From positions 624,257-688,256 of the forward strand of contig JAAOMT010000303.1 in NCBI GenBank assembly GCA_016748015.1: a stretch of 64,000 nt of DNA. The letters are read 5' to 3'. Below the pieces are notes generated by a model. The model was not told the DNA's origin, did no database searches, and saw nothing but the letters and a program-made list of their open reading frames with translations. This stretch comes from Geosiphon pyriformis (lineage: Eukaryota; Glomeromycota; Glomeromycetes; Archaeosporales; Geosiphonaceae). The translations under genes were made by a program, and so were the position numbers. Of this stretch, positions 44,312 to 57,042 are shown one piece after another (position 1 is the stretch's first letter; each line of letters begins with the position of its first letter).

Positions 44312-46279
44312 ATGACTACAACTAAAACAAAGAGTTAAAAAGCTATATCTAATATTTTTTCTAAGATACCTAATAAAATTTCAACCAAAAAAGCTTTTTT
44401 TGTTGTAAAAGCAATTAAACAAAATGTTTTAAAAGCCTTTTTTTTACTCAGTAATTGTGAAAAGCTGTTTTTAATAGCTACTAAAGCAACTTCTTTATCT
44501 TTGGCTGGTTTTTTATTAATCAAAATTCCTTCAAAGAGACACACTTGAGTTAATCTTAGTATTGCCTTTATCTTTTAAAAAGCCCAAAAATTTTTAATAA
44601 CAGACCAGTCAACAAGCTGGTTTTTATTTTCATAGCTTCTATACCAGATGCTGCTAACACTTCTTTAAAAAAAAATAGTCAAAAAAACCAAAAGTTCAAA
44701 AAAATAGGAGCAGTCACTTGTCTCTACTATTGTTACACCAAACTCATTTGTGGTTCTAACTGAGATTTCTACTGTTTCATCCAGCATATTATCTAAGATA
44801 GGCCAAGATCAACCACTGGCTGTATTGTCAAATATGGTGTTTTCTGGCAGATCCTTGCCAGTTCTAAAAGCAAAGCAACTATTTTCTATTGGGTTATCTA
44901 TTTTTAAAAACTAAGCTGACCAAATAAAAACTAAATTATTTTCTTCTTTGGTTTCTGGTGCTATTGCTAATGGTGTTTGGAAAACTATTGCTAATTATTA
45001 AAGATTTGCTGGATAAGTGGTTTTTACTCTGGTGTCTAATACTACTTTCAAGATTAAATTGGTTCATATTAAGGCTGTTTTTCAATCTGTGCATAGTTTT
45101 CTGGATGTAAAATCAATGTTAAAGGACAATATGAAGCTTTTCTGTATGGAGTCTGCTTTTTATGTGTTTTTGAAAGCTGTATTTTTGGTTAAGCTTACAA
45201 GTTCTATTTATTTGGCCACTTTCAAAATTGTAAAATCTTTGGTGGTTTTTGAGTCTGGTTCTTTTTCTGCTGTTGTTGTGCTATATAATATGCTTTTGGG
45301 TATATCTGTTGCTAATATTAAGACAATTTTTAATGTGTTTGGTAGTATTACTTATATTGTGTTAAAACCTACTGGTGTTTGGCAATATGTGGTTGTTTAT
45401 TTTAAAAAGTTAAACTTTGTTGTGTCTGCTTTTAGTTATTGGTCAGTTTTGGTGAACAAAAATAGTGTTAGAATCCTTTCTTTGGTAAATCAGAATAAAA
45501 ATATTCTGTTTCATGATAAGTTTAAGGCCAAGCTGATCAATTTTTTTTCTGGTTGTACTGTTTTTGAAATCAGTAATATGGTTTTTCAGATTGGTGGTCA
45601 AACATGCTTTATTCTTTGCTCTCCTAATTCTGGTCATTGTTCTCAGTTTGTTTTGGTTACATTTGGATCTTAGGTTGATTTGGATACTGTTATTATTAAG
45701 ACTAATACACTAAGAAAGTGTTATATCTGGTAAAAAATACTTGATTGTTGGTGCTTTTTTAGGTGTCAAGAAATAGACCACTTGGGTGTAAATTGTAAAA
45801 TGTTTCTGTTTCTTTTTTTCAAGGCTTTCAAAATGTTTGTTTTATGCTTTGTAGGCACAAAGTTTTATGTTAAGGTGTCTGCCCCTCTGGGCTCTTCTGA
45901 ATTCCTTTCATTAATAATTTTTACTTTTTTTGGGGGGGTTGAAAATGATCCTTTAATTTTGCCTTAGCTTATGTCTTTGTAATTTAATTTGGCCAAGTTG
46001 TTAATGTTAGTTGAATCTATTGTTAAGTTTGTTGGTGAATTGGTAACTGCTTTTGAACAATTTATTAAAGATGATTTTGTGTTTAACAGCAATCTTAAAA
46101 ACAAGATTAATAAGCTTATAGTATATTTGAGTGCTTTTAGCAAATCTGTTGATAAGTTAAAAAGAAAGGTGGTAGCATTAAAAACTGAGTGTGACATGGA
46201 AAATATTGATTTGTCTAGTAATTTTGGTGTTCTAGTTGGAATAAATAATAAGGTGTTTGGTAAGTTAATAACACTCTGA
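44312..46279 (+). pseudogene. ORF1 of L2: RRM-like and CCHC RNA-binding protein
   Basis: A single frame of 656 codons from ATG 44,312 to TGA 46,277-46,279, broken by stops but, as far as I can follow, not by indels. The N-terminus is Lys/Ser-rich and low in complexity. The region 45,017-45,673 (218 open codons) contains VVLYNMLLGISVANIKTIF then GSITYIVLKPTG and VVVYFKKLN, the beta-alpha-beta spacing of an RRM. A knuckle follows at about 45,750-45,800 (CFFRCQEIDHLGVNC, one residue longer than CX2C). The C-terminal part (45,989-46,279) is probably coiled coil. Confidence 0.75.
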
Positions 46280-46439
46280 AAATTTGAATCTCTTGAAATT
46301 AGGTCCAGTTTTATGAAAACAGTTAAGTGATTTGTTGAATTAGTTTCTAGTAGTTTTACTTTGTTTGATATAATTTAAAATATGTTTATTTTGGACAAGT
46401 TTTCTTGTAAGTTGTCAATGTAATATAGTTTGAACTGGT

Positions 46440-46559
46440 TCAAGTAGCTGGTTGTATATAGAAAGTACATGAACTTCACTTAATTTAAAATACTTAGTTT
46501 GTTTTAAAGTACTAAGTAGTAATTGGGTCATACTTGTTAAACTTAATAAAAAAAAATTT
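46440..46559 (+). other. 3' tail of L2, shared with L1
   Basis: GTAGCTGGTTGTATATAGAAAGTACATGA... aligns with the L1 tail at 44,170-44,220, then diverges to an A run. A common 3' end is what LINE RTs recognise. Confidence 0.72.
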
Positions 46560-46750
46560 TTATTATTAAAATTAAGAAAATAAATTATAAATAATTTTGG
46601 AACAATGCTTTTTTTATAATAAGTTAAACAAAAAAACTTCTTTCTTTCCTATGTCCAAAATTTTCCAAAAAGCATTTTTTTAAAAAAAAAGTTTTTTTGT
46701 TTTTTCTGTTGTTATTTTTCAATATTTTACAACTTAATAATTCTTTCATT

Positions 46751-48083
46751 ATGGATTTAAAAACTGTTTCAGACAGTAGTATGACTAAAAAAAAGACATA
46801 TAAGAAAGCTTTTCATGGTTTTATTAAAGATTTTTTTCTCAGAAAAAAAGTGTTGTGTTAGAAAATATTAAGCACTTAAGTAATAAAAAAGATGTTTCTT
46901 TGGTGAAGTTTAATTCTAGTAGTGATGTCTATTCTGATATAGGCAGTGAGTCTAGTAAGGATAAAAACAGTAGTTTTATGACTAATATACATGATGAGTC
47001 TTCTTTGGATTTGACTACTGCTATTTTTAAAGTAAAAAGAGTAAATACTAGTATGGCTTATGGCTTATTTTTCAGTTCTCTGAATTTTAAAATAGATAAT
47101 GAAGTTGAATTCTCTCTATTTCCTCTTGGTATCTCTTTGAATAAAAGATGGGTTGATCTTAAAATTATTAAAACTCAAGTAAAAGTACCAATTAGAAAGT
47201 TTTTTGTCTTAAATATTAATCTCTTCATAGTAAAAAACAAATCAGCTACAGCAAAGACTCAAATAATTAAAAAATTTTTTCAACTGTCAATGGTTTTAAA
47301 AGGGTCACTACTTTTTCAAAATTTAAAAAGATTATTAAATCGACATTTACATTAAAAAAAAGCATAGAAAAGACTGCTTTATTGGCCAGAAAAAAAAATT
47401 ATCATAAACAGTAATCTTAAAAAACAAAAAATTTGTTCAGATTAAGCTGTAGTAATCAAAAAAATTCTTATAAATATGCTAAAAAAAATGATTATTGCTG
47501 CAGTATTTAAGTTTGAACAAATTAAGTTGATCAAATTGCAACTAATTAGGATATGGCAAAAAGCTATAGTGAAGTTTGCCAAATTGGAGCAAGCAAATTA
47601 ATTGGCAGCAAGATAGTTATTTTTAATCAGAAAAAATTCAGTTTGTATAGTTAAAGCTATGAGTGATCATAATATTTGGACATTAAAAAATTGGTTTAGT
47701 GCACTTTTGTTTACTTTGTCAGTAAAAACAACTGCACATAATCTTGGAACTCTTCTGAATAGAACTGGTGGAAAAACTTGTATTATAAATTGGTTATTTA
47801 AAACTGGCAATAAAGTTTGCTATGTTGTAATTGGCTTTGAATTAGAAAAAAAACTGAATTTTGCCTTTTACATAGAACCTATTTTTGGTGGTGTCAAACT
47901 TTTATGGACTAGATTGGATTTGGTTTGGTATAAAAAGTGTAAAAAGTTTGGTCATTTTGCTTTAGAATGTGATGTGCTAAATGTATCCATTTTTACACTC
48001 TTAAAAATATTTAAGAAAGTTGTTTTTAATGCAAATTGCATTTAGCTTACCAAATTATATATTAAAAAATGTGTTTTAATCTT
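46751..48083 (+). pseudogene. ORF1 of L3, 5' part
   Basis: It starts MDLKTVSDSSMTKKK at 46,751. One frameshift precedes the open stretch 46,855-47,355 (166 codons, Lys/Ser-rich). The stretch 47,659-48,045 has GTLLNRTGGKTCIINW and the knuckle CKKCKKFGHFALEC with all four ligands. The last codons (VLIF) are cut by the gypsy C insertion; the protein continues at 58,100. Confidence 0.82.
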
Positions 48084-48088
48084 TTATT

Positions 48089-49068
48089 GTTACTGATAAA
48101 CTTGGTAGTATATAGTGGTAATATTTGGTGCTCAAGATTTTGGGTTTCTAAAGAGCTTTTAATAATTTTTTTTCAGTAGGTTTGTTTGTTATGTTAGTGT
48201 TATTAGTTTCTAAAAGTCTGCTTGATTGTTATAAATTTACCCATAGAGTTTTTTGATTATAAGGCACAGAGAGATATTTTATGATGTTGCAACTTTTTGT
48301 ATGTAAATGTGAGCTATCTTTTCTAAGCTAACAAGCACAGTCATTAGGATTTGGTGGTGTCTTTTTGCTTTTCTGGTAAGCTACCAAGATAATATTAATA
48401 TCTAAACTTAAGAGAAGCTTCTTTTTTTTACCAGACTATTACAAAGTCTATTCTTAAACAGTCAATTTTTCTATGTTGCTACTCTATAAAAGAAAATAAA
48501 AAAAAATAAATTAGTATTATTAATTACTATAATCAAGAGTGATTGGTCTAGGTTATTAAAGATTCGAGATGTTTATGCTAAAAGCATCTATTTTAAAATA
48601 AAAGTATGACTCAAGAATTAGTTTGATTCAAGTATGGAATGATTAATAACCATGTATTAATAATTTTAAGTTTTTTAAATAAGCCTTTTATTTTTATACA
48701 ATGTAATAATTATAAGAAAGAGAAAAATTAATTCTTTTTTGGCTGTTTTTCTAACTTTTACAACTATTTATTTTTATATATATTTTTTGGTTCTATAAGA
48801 TTGTTTTTTTAATTGTTTTGTTCTTGTTAACTATTGCTTCACTATTTCTGTTATTGCTTTGTTCTTTTATGTTATTACTAGTTATCTTATGTTTTAACTA
48901 GTTATTTTATATTATAACATATTATCAAGTTTTGTATTATGTTATCTTAAGTTATTACATATTATTCTGTGTTCTTTTATGTTATTTTGTGTTATTTCAT
49001 GTTATTATGTTTTTAGTCACGTTTTTTCTATAACTTTAGATTGGTTTTTCTATTTAGATAATATTATT
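48089..49068 (-). repeat. 3' LTR of gypsy C (about 980 bp)
   Basis: Matches 57,064-58,094 throughout (AAACTTGGTAGTATAT near the left end, AGATTGGTTTTTCTATT near the right). Irregular GTTATTTTG-like repeats lie at 48,870-49,020. A purine tract AAAAAAAAGAAA (minus strand, about 49,068-49,080) abuts its inner end and is the polypurine tract. Confidence 0.85.
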
Positions 49069-49449
49069 TCTTTTTTTTAGGAATTGAGCTCCTGCAAAAT
49101 TGTATGTATCTGTAAAATTTGTGTTCTTTGTGTAGTGTTCAATTATAGCATTAAGTATTGTTTTTTGTAGGTTTTCAAATTAATTATTTGTTATTCATCC
49201 TATGTTGTTAACCATAATAGTTGTTAATAAGCTGTCTAATAGTATAACTGAACAGTATTTGAATGCTAAATATAAATAATATGCTGCTTTGTAATTCAGT
49301 GTAGGTTGTTTCTTTCTATAAATTCTTCTACTTGTTTGAAAGCCACTTTGTTAAATGTTTGATGGTTGAGGTTTTTGTATGGTGTAATTAATTCTAGTTG
49401 TTCATCAATTTTATAGAACTAGTAGACTAGTGGAAGTCTTTTTTTCCAC

Positions 49450-51120
49450 ATTCTGAAGTTTTCAGATGTTTATTCTTTTATTACTGGTTTCAATGCTGGC
49501 TTATTAAAAGCTTTTTTGATTTTTTTGAGCTTTGCCCAAGACATATTTTTTTTTTTTGTTTTCTCTTTTCCTTAATTATTGTGCAGAACACTAACCATCA
49601 GGATAAAAAGTTGTTTATAGAAATAGGATTGTTCAGTTTTAATTGAACTTTCACTTTTTTTTCTGATTTTATCTTTGTATTATATATCTTTTTTATCAAT
49701 GGTAATTTCTATTTGAGTGGTAAATTGTTGAATTGTGTTAAATAGTTGTTTTGAAAGTTGTAGAATTTGATCCAAAAAATCCATGTTGTAAGTTTTATTG
49801 ATTTATTTTTGTTGTTTTGATGGTTATATATACTTAAATTTTCTAATTAAATAGTTTTGTATTGATTATGTTTCAATAATAATGATTGGTTTCAGATATC
49901 ATAATATATCTTCAGATCTAATTAATGGAATTTGTGTTTTTATTTGAGATACAAATAATAATAACTCTTGTTTTGTATGATAAATTTTTAACTGATTTTT
50001 ATGTACTACTTTCTTTAAAATCTTGTTTTTCAATCATAATTTGTAAGTTTCATTGCCTAAAACTTCATGTATATGGAATGGACCATTCCATTTTGAGTCA
50101 AACTTTCCATTTTACTGTTTCTTAGTTTTTATACAATATAACAGTACTTGGTCTTCAATCTTGAATTCAATTAGTTGGTCAGATAAGTGATTATCATGTC
50201 TTTTTTTTGTTGTTCTTAAGCTTTGCTAATATTGTCAGCTGCTGTTCTATAATTGTTTTTCAATGTTTCTATAAGTTAATATGTTTTTTGGTGTAAGATA
50301 GTTTTAAAATTTTTCTCAGTGATAGTTTCTGTTAAAAAAGAAAGTATTTTTTATTCAATAGATAAGGTAGCTTTTTTTTTATAGACTAGTTTAAATAATG
50401 TAAATTAAATAGTATTTTGCTTTAATGTTTGGTATGCAAATAATACAAAAAGTATAAATAAGTCTCATTTTTGCATTTTTGTAACTTATTTTTGCTAATG
50501 CTTTACACAATGTTTGGTTAAATTGTTATACCAATCTATTTGTTTGTGGATAATATTGTAATAATAAGAGTTGTTTTATTCCAAACCATTAACTTAGCTT
50601 GGTTAACATATTATTAACAAAATGCATTTTTTGATCTAACAACAATTCTTTTGAGTATTCATGTTAGCAAATTAGATCTTAATGTACAAACTCAGTTATT
50701 GTTTTAGTGTTGACTACTTGAATTGCTTTGGCTTTTGGCCATTTGGTAAGGTAGTCTACTGCTATAGCAATATACTAATTTCTTTTGGTTATAATTAAGA
50801 GAAGACCAATTAAATTGATCCTAATTCTATCAAATAGATTTTCAACTAGAATGGATTGAAGTGGTTCTGTGAATCTGGCTTCTTTTTTTCATTGGTATGA
50901 GTCACAATTAAGAATGTATTCAAAGATATCTTTATACATTATTGGCCAATAGTATAAATTTATTGTTTTTTCTAAAGTAATGTCTTTGTTAAAATGTCTT
51001 ACAGTGAAGTCAAAATGCATGCTATGTAGAATAGTTTTTTTTTGTTGTTTTTTATAACTTGTTATGAGGTGGTGCAGTTTCAATGTTCTTTACAATATAG
51101 TTGATTGTTTTGAATAAAGT
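49450..51120 (-). pseudogene. pol of gypsy C: integrase and C-terminus
   Basis: The stretch 50,889-51,083 is the zinc-binding domain, with HHLITSYKKQQKK then RHFNKDITLEKTINLYYW and ILNCDSYQ, the last Cys now Tyr. The catalytic core lies at about 50,300-50,850, and the C-terminal part with many stops reaches 49,450. The core aspartates are not cleanly readable because of frame changes. Confidence 0.82.
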
Positions 51121-51149
51121 AATTATAAGCTTGTTTCCATATATTACTT

Positions 51150-52660
51150 TGTTCTTGTTGAGATAATATCTCCTTAAACTGCAGTATTAATAAATACTGA
51201 TATAATTGCTGATAAGTGTTTGTATTTATGAATTTGAGATTAAATTTGTATTATCCTTGACAAACTGTCAGCATTAATGTTTTTGGATTCTTTCTTATAA
51301 TAAATCTTGTATGAAAATTGTTGCAGATAAATACTCTATTATGTGTATTTTTTTTTTAGTTGTGGTTTGCTGAATAACCAAATAAGTCTTTTATGATTGG
51401 TGTATAGATCAAACAACTGTTTAAGATAGTGTCTTCAATTTTGTACTGCCCAGTAGATAGCAAGACATTCCAAATTTGTCATGCTGTATATTTTTTCTAC
51501 TGGGCTGGTACTGTGACTAGCATAAATAATCAACTGCTTTTTGTTGTCTGGCTTTATTTAAAACAGGATCACTTTTAAAGCATTTTTTGAGGCATCTGTT
51601 ACAATAATAAACTGCTTATTAAAGTCAAGATAAATCAGTATTAGTGCTATAATAAGGCATTGTTTAAGATAGTTAAACACTTTTTGTTAATTTTTTTTCT
51701 ATATATATGGTATGTATTTTGACAATAGATAGTAAAGTGGTTTTGCAAGTTGAAAAATTCTTTAATGAATCTGCAATAGTATTTAACCAGTTCTAAGAAT
51801 TTTCTCAGTTCTTATAAATTAGTTGGAGCTGAAAAATTTTTGACTTTTTGTACTTTGTCTGGATCAGACTTGATTTTGTTCTTGCCAATTATGTATTCTA
51901 AAAATTTCAGTTTAGTTTTCTCAAAGAAATATTTGTCAAGATTGAGTTTTAATTCAGCTTCTCAAAGGTGTTTAAAGACTTGTTGTAAGTGAAATAAGTG
52001 ATTGTCAGACATTTTAAAAAACACATTGGTGTTGTCCAAGTAGATTATAACTGATTTCTAAAGAATTTCTTTGTATAATACATCCATAAAACATTGAAAG
52101 ATAATAAAAGCATTACACAATTCAAAGAGCATTACATTAAACTTGAAGTTTCTGTCTTATATGATAAAGACTATTTTCTCTTTATCTTTGGGATTTATTT
52201 TTACTTGTCAATATCCACTGGCTAAGTCTAATAATGAAAATTATTTTTTGTTGTCTAAATTATTCAATATTTTTTGTATAAGAGAAGTAAGATAATTATC
52301 ATTATAAGTAATGCTGTTTAGTTTTTAGTAATCTACACAGAACCATATTTTTTTATTCTTCTTGGTAACTAATAAAACCAAAAGCTTAATGATTTTTGAT
52401 CAATTTATGATCTAACATTTATTGTATTTCTTTCTTAATTAAATTATTACCTATTGGATTTACTTGATATGTTCATTTTTTAATAGGACAGGCATCTTTT
52501 GTATTAATCTGATGTTTTATAATGTCTGTGTGTTCAAACTTATTTTTGCTGGCAAAGACATTAACATATTGATTTAGAAGAACTTTAAGCTGTATTTGTT
52601 GTAAGATACTTAAGTTTTCCAAATTAAGTTTATTGATTTCTTTTGATGTAAACAAGTAAT
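51150..52660 (-). pseudogene. pol of gypsy C: reverse transcriptase and RNase H
   Basis: RT begins in the stretch 52,473-52,655 (KHQINTKDACPIKK, the usual entry to gypsy RT). FKFNVMLFELCNAF and then VIIYLDNTNVFFK (about 52,020-52,060) are the palm motifs, with YLDD as YLDN. Thumb, connection and RNase H (about 51,300-51,650) follow, with Trp-rich sequence near 51,400 typical of the RNase H end. All in broken frames. Confidence 0.85.
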
Positions 52661-54700
52661 TCTCTTTTGGTAGATTTTATTCTTGTGAAATAATGTCACA
52701 AAATAAGAACAATTATGTGAAATTTAAAATAGACTGGAGTTGTTTAGGATTCTGTATATTAGAAAAAATAGATCCAACAAGGATATCTTTGGAGATTTTG
52801 ATGATATCTTCAGTGTGATTATGAATGGAAATTTTTAAATGTTTATAAGCTTTGACAGGTATATATATATTTATAATATTGACTAAAGAGCAGATTTTGG
52901 AGTCAGCTTTAAATAATAAGACTTGGTTTTGGATTTTCTTATCTACTTTGAAAATGTATTGTCGATATAAAAAAATAAAGATAACTGTATTAGTGTAGAT
53001 AAGTTCTATTTTGTCACTGTCTTCTCCAGTAAAATTGATTAATATGTTTTCTCTTTTACTTGATCCAAACCCATTAATTTTTTGGTGATAAGACTTAATT
53101 CTTTTTGGGTAGTAACTAAAGTCAACTATGGTATTTTCAAGAGAGGTAGAAAAATAGCTTGGGCAATTTTTTCTTGTAATTTTATTTTGTAAAATTTGTT
53201 AGAATTGTTTTGTGGCATTATGATAATGTTTTTCATATAATCAGTATTAATAACTTCTTCTTTTATATCAATTTCTTTCTTTGTAAGACTAAACTAAGAT
53301 GTGACTTGTACCATTATGCTAATAGAAATTTCCAAAGCTATTTTGAGATCTATTTTACAAGAGAATATGGAACTATAATAATAAGTAATTGTTCTGGATA
53401 TCTCAAGTCAAAGCCAGCATTGATTTTATGTGTTTTTTCTGGACATATTTTTTTATTGTTGTTACTATATTACTTCAATTTTAATTCTTTGAAGAGATCT
53501 AGATAGGCAAAGTACTGTTCTATTTCAGTAGTTTCTCTTAACTCTTGAAATAACATGTTTTCTATGATGGATTTATATTCTTTCTTGGATTCTGGTAGTT
53601 TAATAATAGGATATAGTGTTTTTGGGAGTGGATTAAACAAGAAATTACACTCATTACAGTACTGAAAATAACAAAAAATCAGACAATAATTGCACAGTTT
53701 TATGTTTAAGTTAGCTAGTCTTTGTTTCTGCTTTTTTCAAGTAGAAGCCAAGTCTTGGTATCAATCTTGGAATGCTTTCAGATCATCTATAAATGGATTG
53801 TATTCAGGTTCAAAAAGTGTTAAGAAGTTGTCTTTGATTTCTTGTATTTTTTGGAGTAAAGTATTTTTAGCTTTAGTACTTGTTATTCTTCAAAGTTCAC
53901 TTTTATCATGTAAATAACTGTTTAACCAATTTAATACTTGTTTTTAGGCATTATCAATTAGAGTTCTTTTTTATATCCAATTGTTAACTAACATTATGTA
54001 TTGACACATTTTATTACATATTCTTCTTCTGTCAAGGATATCATTCCACAATCTTTTATCTAATAAGATTTTGCTACATGTAAGACATAGTATATTGTCC
54101 TATTTATCTTGTCATTTTGGATGTCTAAACCTTTTCAATATGTAAGATCTGTAATAATATCTGGTGGTAATTGGCCATTCTTCATTATTTCCAATACATA
54201 TATTCATTAAAAATAATTTTTTTCACAATCAACACAGATTAGTTTCAAAAATTGGTATAATTGATCTCTTTAATATAATGTTTGGTAAATTAGTAATGAA
54301 ATCTGGTGTTTTTTCTCAGTCTTTTTTTTTTTTTATCTTTTCAAGTAGGAATTGATAATAGCTCTATTCGAAAATCATCTGTTCAAAAAATCTGGTATGT
54401 TTCTAAGATTGGTTGAAAAATCAGTTTGTTGAATTTAATTAAGGGTTGTTTTGAAATTGTTATTTAGAAGTGTCTACACATTATGAGTACTTAAGCATAT
54501 TGTTCTTTAAAAGTGATTTGAAGTTCTTGTGTATTCCAGTCTAGAGTAGTGTGGACTTTTGTTAGCCAATTGTTTCCTATAAGAGCCTAATATTATGTGG
54601 CTTCCATGATGAGCACTTTGATAGAAATTTGAATTCCACTAATTTTAAAGAGAAAATTATTAATTTCTTTGATTAGAATCTTGGTATTGCTATCTGTAGT
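52660..54700 (-). pseudogene. pol of gypsy C: long spacer between protease and RT with a cysteine cluster
   Basis: About 2 kb separate protease and RT, longer than usual. At 52,690-53,110 one frame has FKADSKICSLVNIINIYIPV then KAYKHLKISIHNHTEDI, a beta-rich segment of the kind that leads into RT. At about 53,645-53,695 CNYCLIFCYFQYCNEC gives two CxxC pairs, a possible zinc ribbon, in an otherwise helical, charged region. I do not recognise a family. Family A also has a cysteine cluster at this place in pol. Confidence 0.6.
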
Positions 54701-54719
54701 AATAATTCAGACAGTGGCA

Positions 54720-54900
54720 ATACAATCTACTTGGTAACCTAATTAATTCATAAGTTGTTTTATGATTATACTACTTACTGATCTGTTATTGAGAATTAAT
54801 TTAATGTCTATGTTTCTGATTTTAGCATTAGTGTACATTCCCATAATTAGTTTGTTCTAATTAATGGCAGCTCTACTAAACAGACTAGTTGTGTTTAGGT
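54720..54900 (-). pseudogene. pol of gypsy C: aspartic protease
   Basis: The minus strand reads NIDIKLILNNRSVSSIIIKQLM, where a retropepsin would have LILDSGS; both Asp and Gly are changed. It lies between the gag knuckle and the spacer as expected. Confidence 0.72.
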
Positions 54901-55399
54901 TGTTAATGTTAAAAAGGAAGATAGCAGCCAGAATAGTGTTTTCCATAATAGTAGTAGATGAAATTGTATTGTTGGTTTGGTTTAGAGTTAAAGAATTATA
55001 AGTTTTTTTTATATTTTTTCCTTTTAAAAATGTAGTATTACCAAAATTTAGAGTTTTTATAAGACTAAGATACAATGCTTGATTAGAATATCTGGCTTGT
55101 ATTAGTCACAATGGTAAACTATTATGCTGTACTGGCCAGAATAGTCTGCTGTTAATTTGCATCTAATTGTCACTGGCATTTTTTCATCCTTAATTATAGT
55201 CAATTATTTAAGATCTGAGTTAGTTGTAAGTAAGCACTTGGTATTAAGATGTTATTAGCATTGTTTTAGGTGGCTAATAGTAATTTTGTGATATTTGTTG
55301 TATCTACTATGGTGGCTAATATTGAGATACAGTATATTAGAGTCCTAAGATTTAAAGATATCTCTGTTGTTGTAGATGTTAATTTTTTTGGTTTTGGTC

Positions 55400-57000
55400 T
55401 ATTACTTTTTTTCAGCAATCCCAGACAATATGTCCAGATTTCTGACAGTAGTAATAGTTGCAAAGATCTGATCTTCAGAATTGTTGTGATTGTTAATAAT
55501 TCTGTTGCTGTTGATATCTGTTGTTGTTGTTGTCTTTTTATTAAAGTGGTTAATAGGTTCCAGTAGTACTGATTAAAAATCTCTTAATTTTCTGAGTTAA
55601 TGTCTTATTTAATTGGGTTATATTTGTGTTAATATCTAAAATTCTATTGATGGCCAAGTTAATGACTTGAGTATAATTAGCTTCTTGTTCTGTCAACTTA
55701 AAATTATAAGCAAAAAGGACTGCTTCTTGTAGATTTGTTAGATAATAGAGTTTTACAGATTGTAGGATACTGTTCCTTAATTCCTTAACAAATTGATTGA
55801 GAATTTGTGTTGTAGTGTAGTAATCTCTTTCAATTGCCAGTATTTGTTAAAAAACTTAATTAAACTGTTTGAAGTAGTTACTGTTTTATAATTTTTTTGT
55901 TTTATTATGCTAAACTGATTTTGTAGTTAGATAAGTGTGTTAAAATTACAAAAGTATTGTAAGAAGACTTGTTTAAAAATGATAAAGATGGTAGGTTTTT
56001 CTTTGAGATTTTGGTACTATAAGTTTGTAATTCCTGTTAAAAAAAACAGCAGTGCTTGAATTATTTAGTTATTATCTCAATTATTGACAATAATTGCTTT
56101 TTCAGCTTCTGTTATTCAGGTATATGTATTATCTTTTTCACTAAAAAATTTCTCTAATTTAGCAATATCTCAGTAAGCTATTATCTAAGGAACAAAAAAT
56201 AGTTGACTTATTAATAACAAGAAGTTTAGTAATAGTGTACTATATTGTTCTTTGGGTGTTAATATTAATTGTTTCTCTTTGTTAAAACCAATAAGTAGTA
56301 AGATGGCTGTTTCTTTAGTAAGAGTGATTGCTAACTCTATTAGGAGCTGTGCTAGTAATAATGTTCAAGAGGATGTGCTTCTGCTGAATTGGCTGGCAGT
56401 TGGAATAAGATTCCTAAATAGTGATTCATATTTTTTTAAAGATTTTGTTTAAAGATTATTATTGTGGCCTCAGAGATACAGAGTTTCAGAAGTTCTTGGA
56501 GTTTTTGTTTATGTTTTTATAGGTTGGTTAAATAGGATTCTACTTTCTGGTGTCTAATGATATAAAAAAGTGGTTGGTAAAAGGAATCTTGATTTCTTGT
56601 TGACCATGAGTTGGGCTTGTTCTTGTGTAACTGTTGTATTATCAGATTTGAACTCAGATTCTGTGGAGTCAGGCTTTACTATTTGTCTTTCTTTTACTTA
56701 AGGGTACTATTGTGCTGTGTATTTTTTGATTTTTCTATCAATTATACAAAAGATCTTAGTTATGATTCAAGTAGTAATTTTTGTTGAGTATTTCAATAAT
56801 TTTTGGTGTATTTGTTTTTTGATTCTTCTTGTGTCTGTTGTTTTGGCCTAGCAAACAATCAATTTTTGCATGTAGATATTAACAAAAATTTTTTTAGTGG
56901 TAATGGCTTCAAGTAGTATTTCTAAATCTTTTTTAAAGTATTAAAATAAGACTTTTCTGTACAGTGAATAATCTTTTTTTACTGTTTCAATGGTCACCAC
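55400..57000 (-). pseudogene. gag of gypsy C
   Basis: A gag domain is readable at about 55,860-56,150 (FFSEKDNTYTWITEAEKAII, then ALLFFLTGITNLWYQ with Trp from a decayed codon). A helical part follows (55,650-55,800: NLQEAVLFAYNFKLTEQEAN). A CCHC knuckle lies at 55,415-55,455 (YYYCQKSGHIVWDC; the first Cys is Tyr). The start codon was not identified; 56,450-57,000 is decayed N-terminus. Low resemblance to family-A gag. Confidence 0.8.
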
Positions 57001-57042
57001 TTTTGTGAATTTCCAGAGTGTTATGTTTCTGTGAATTTTATA

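Larger units (their letters stand above)
44281..46559 (+). mobile_element. LINE-like element L2 with ORF1 only
   Basis: It begins right at the A run of L1, has one long decayed ORF1 (44,312-46,279), and then goes to a 3' tail of the L1 type and an A run (46,549-46,557). There is no endonuclease or RT. Its ORF1 differs from that of L1 and L3. It is either a deletion product or a non-autonomous element using ORF2 of an L1-like partner. Confidence 0.78.

Noticed and set aside
53210-53917. Plus-strand open frames inside gypsy C
   Set aside because: They lie opposite the pol spacer and are low-complexity Phe/Leu-rich shadows of A+T-rich DNA.
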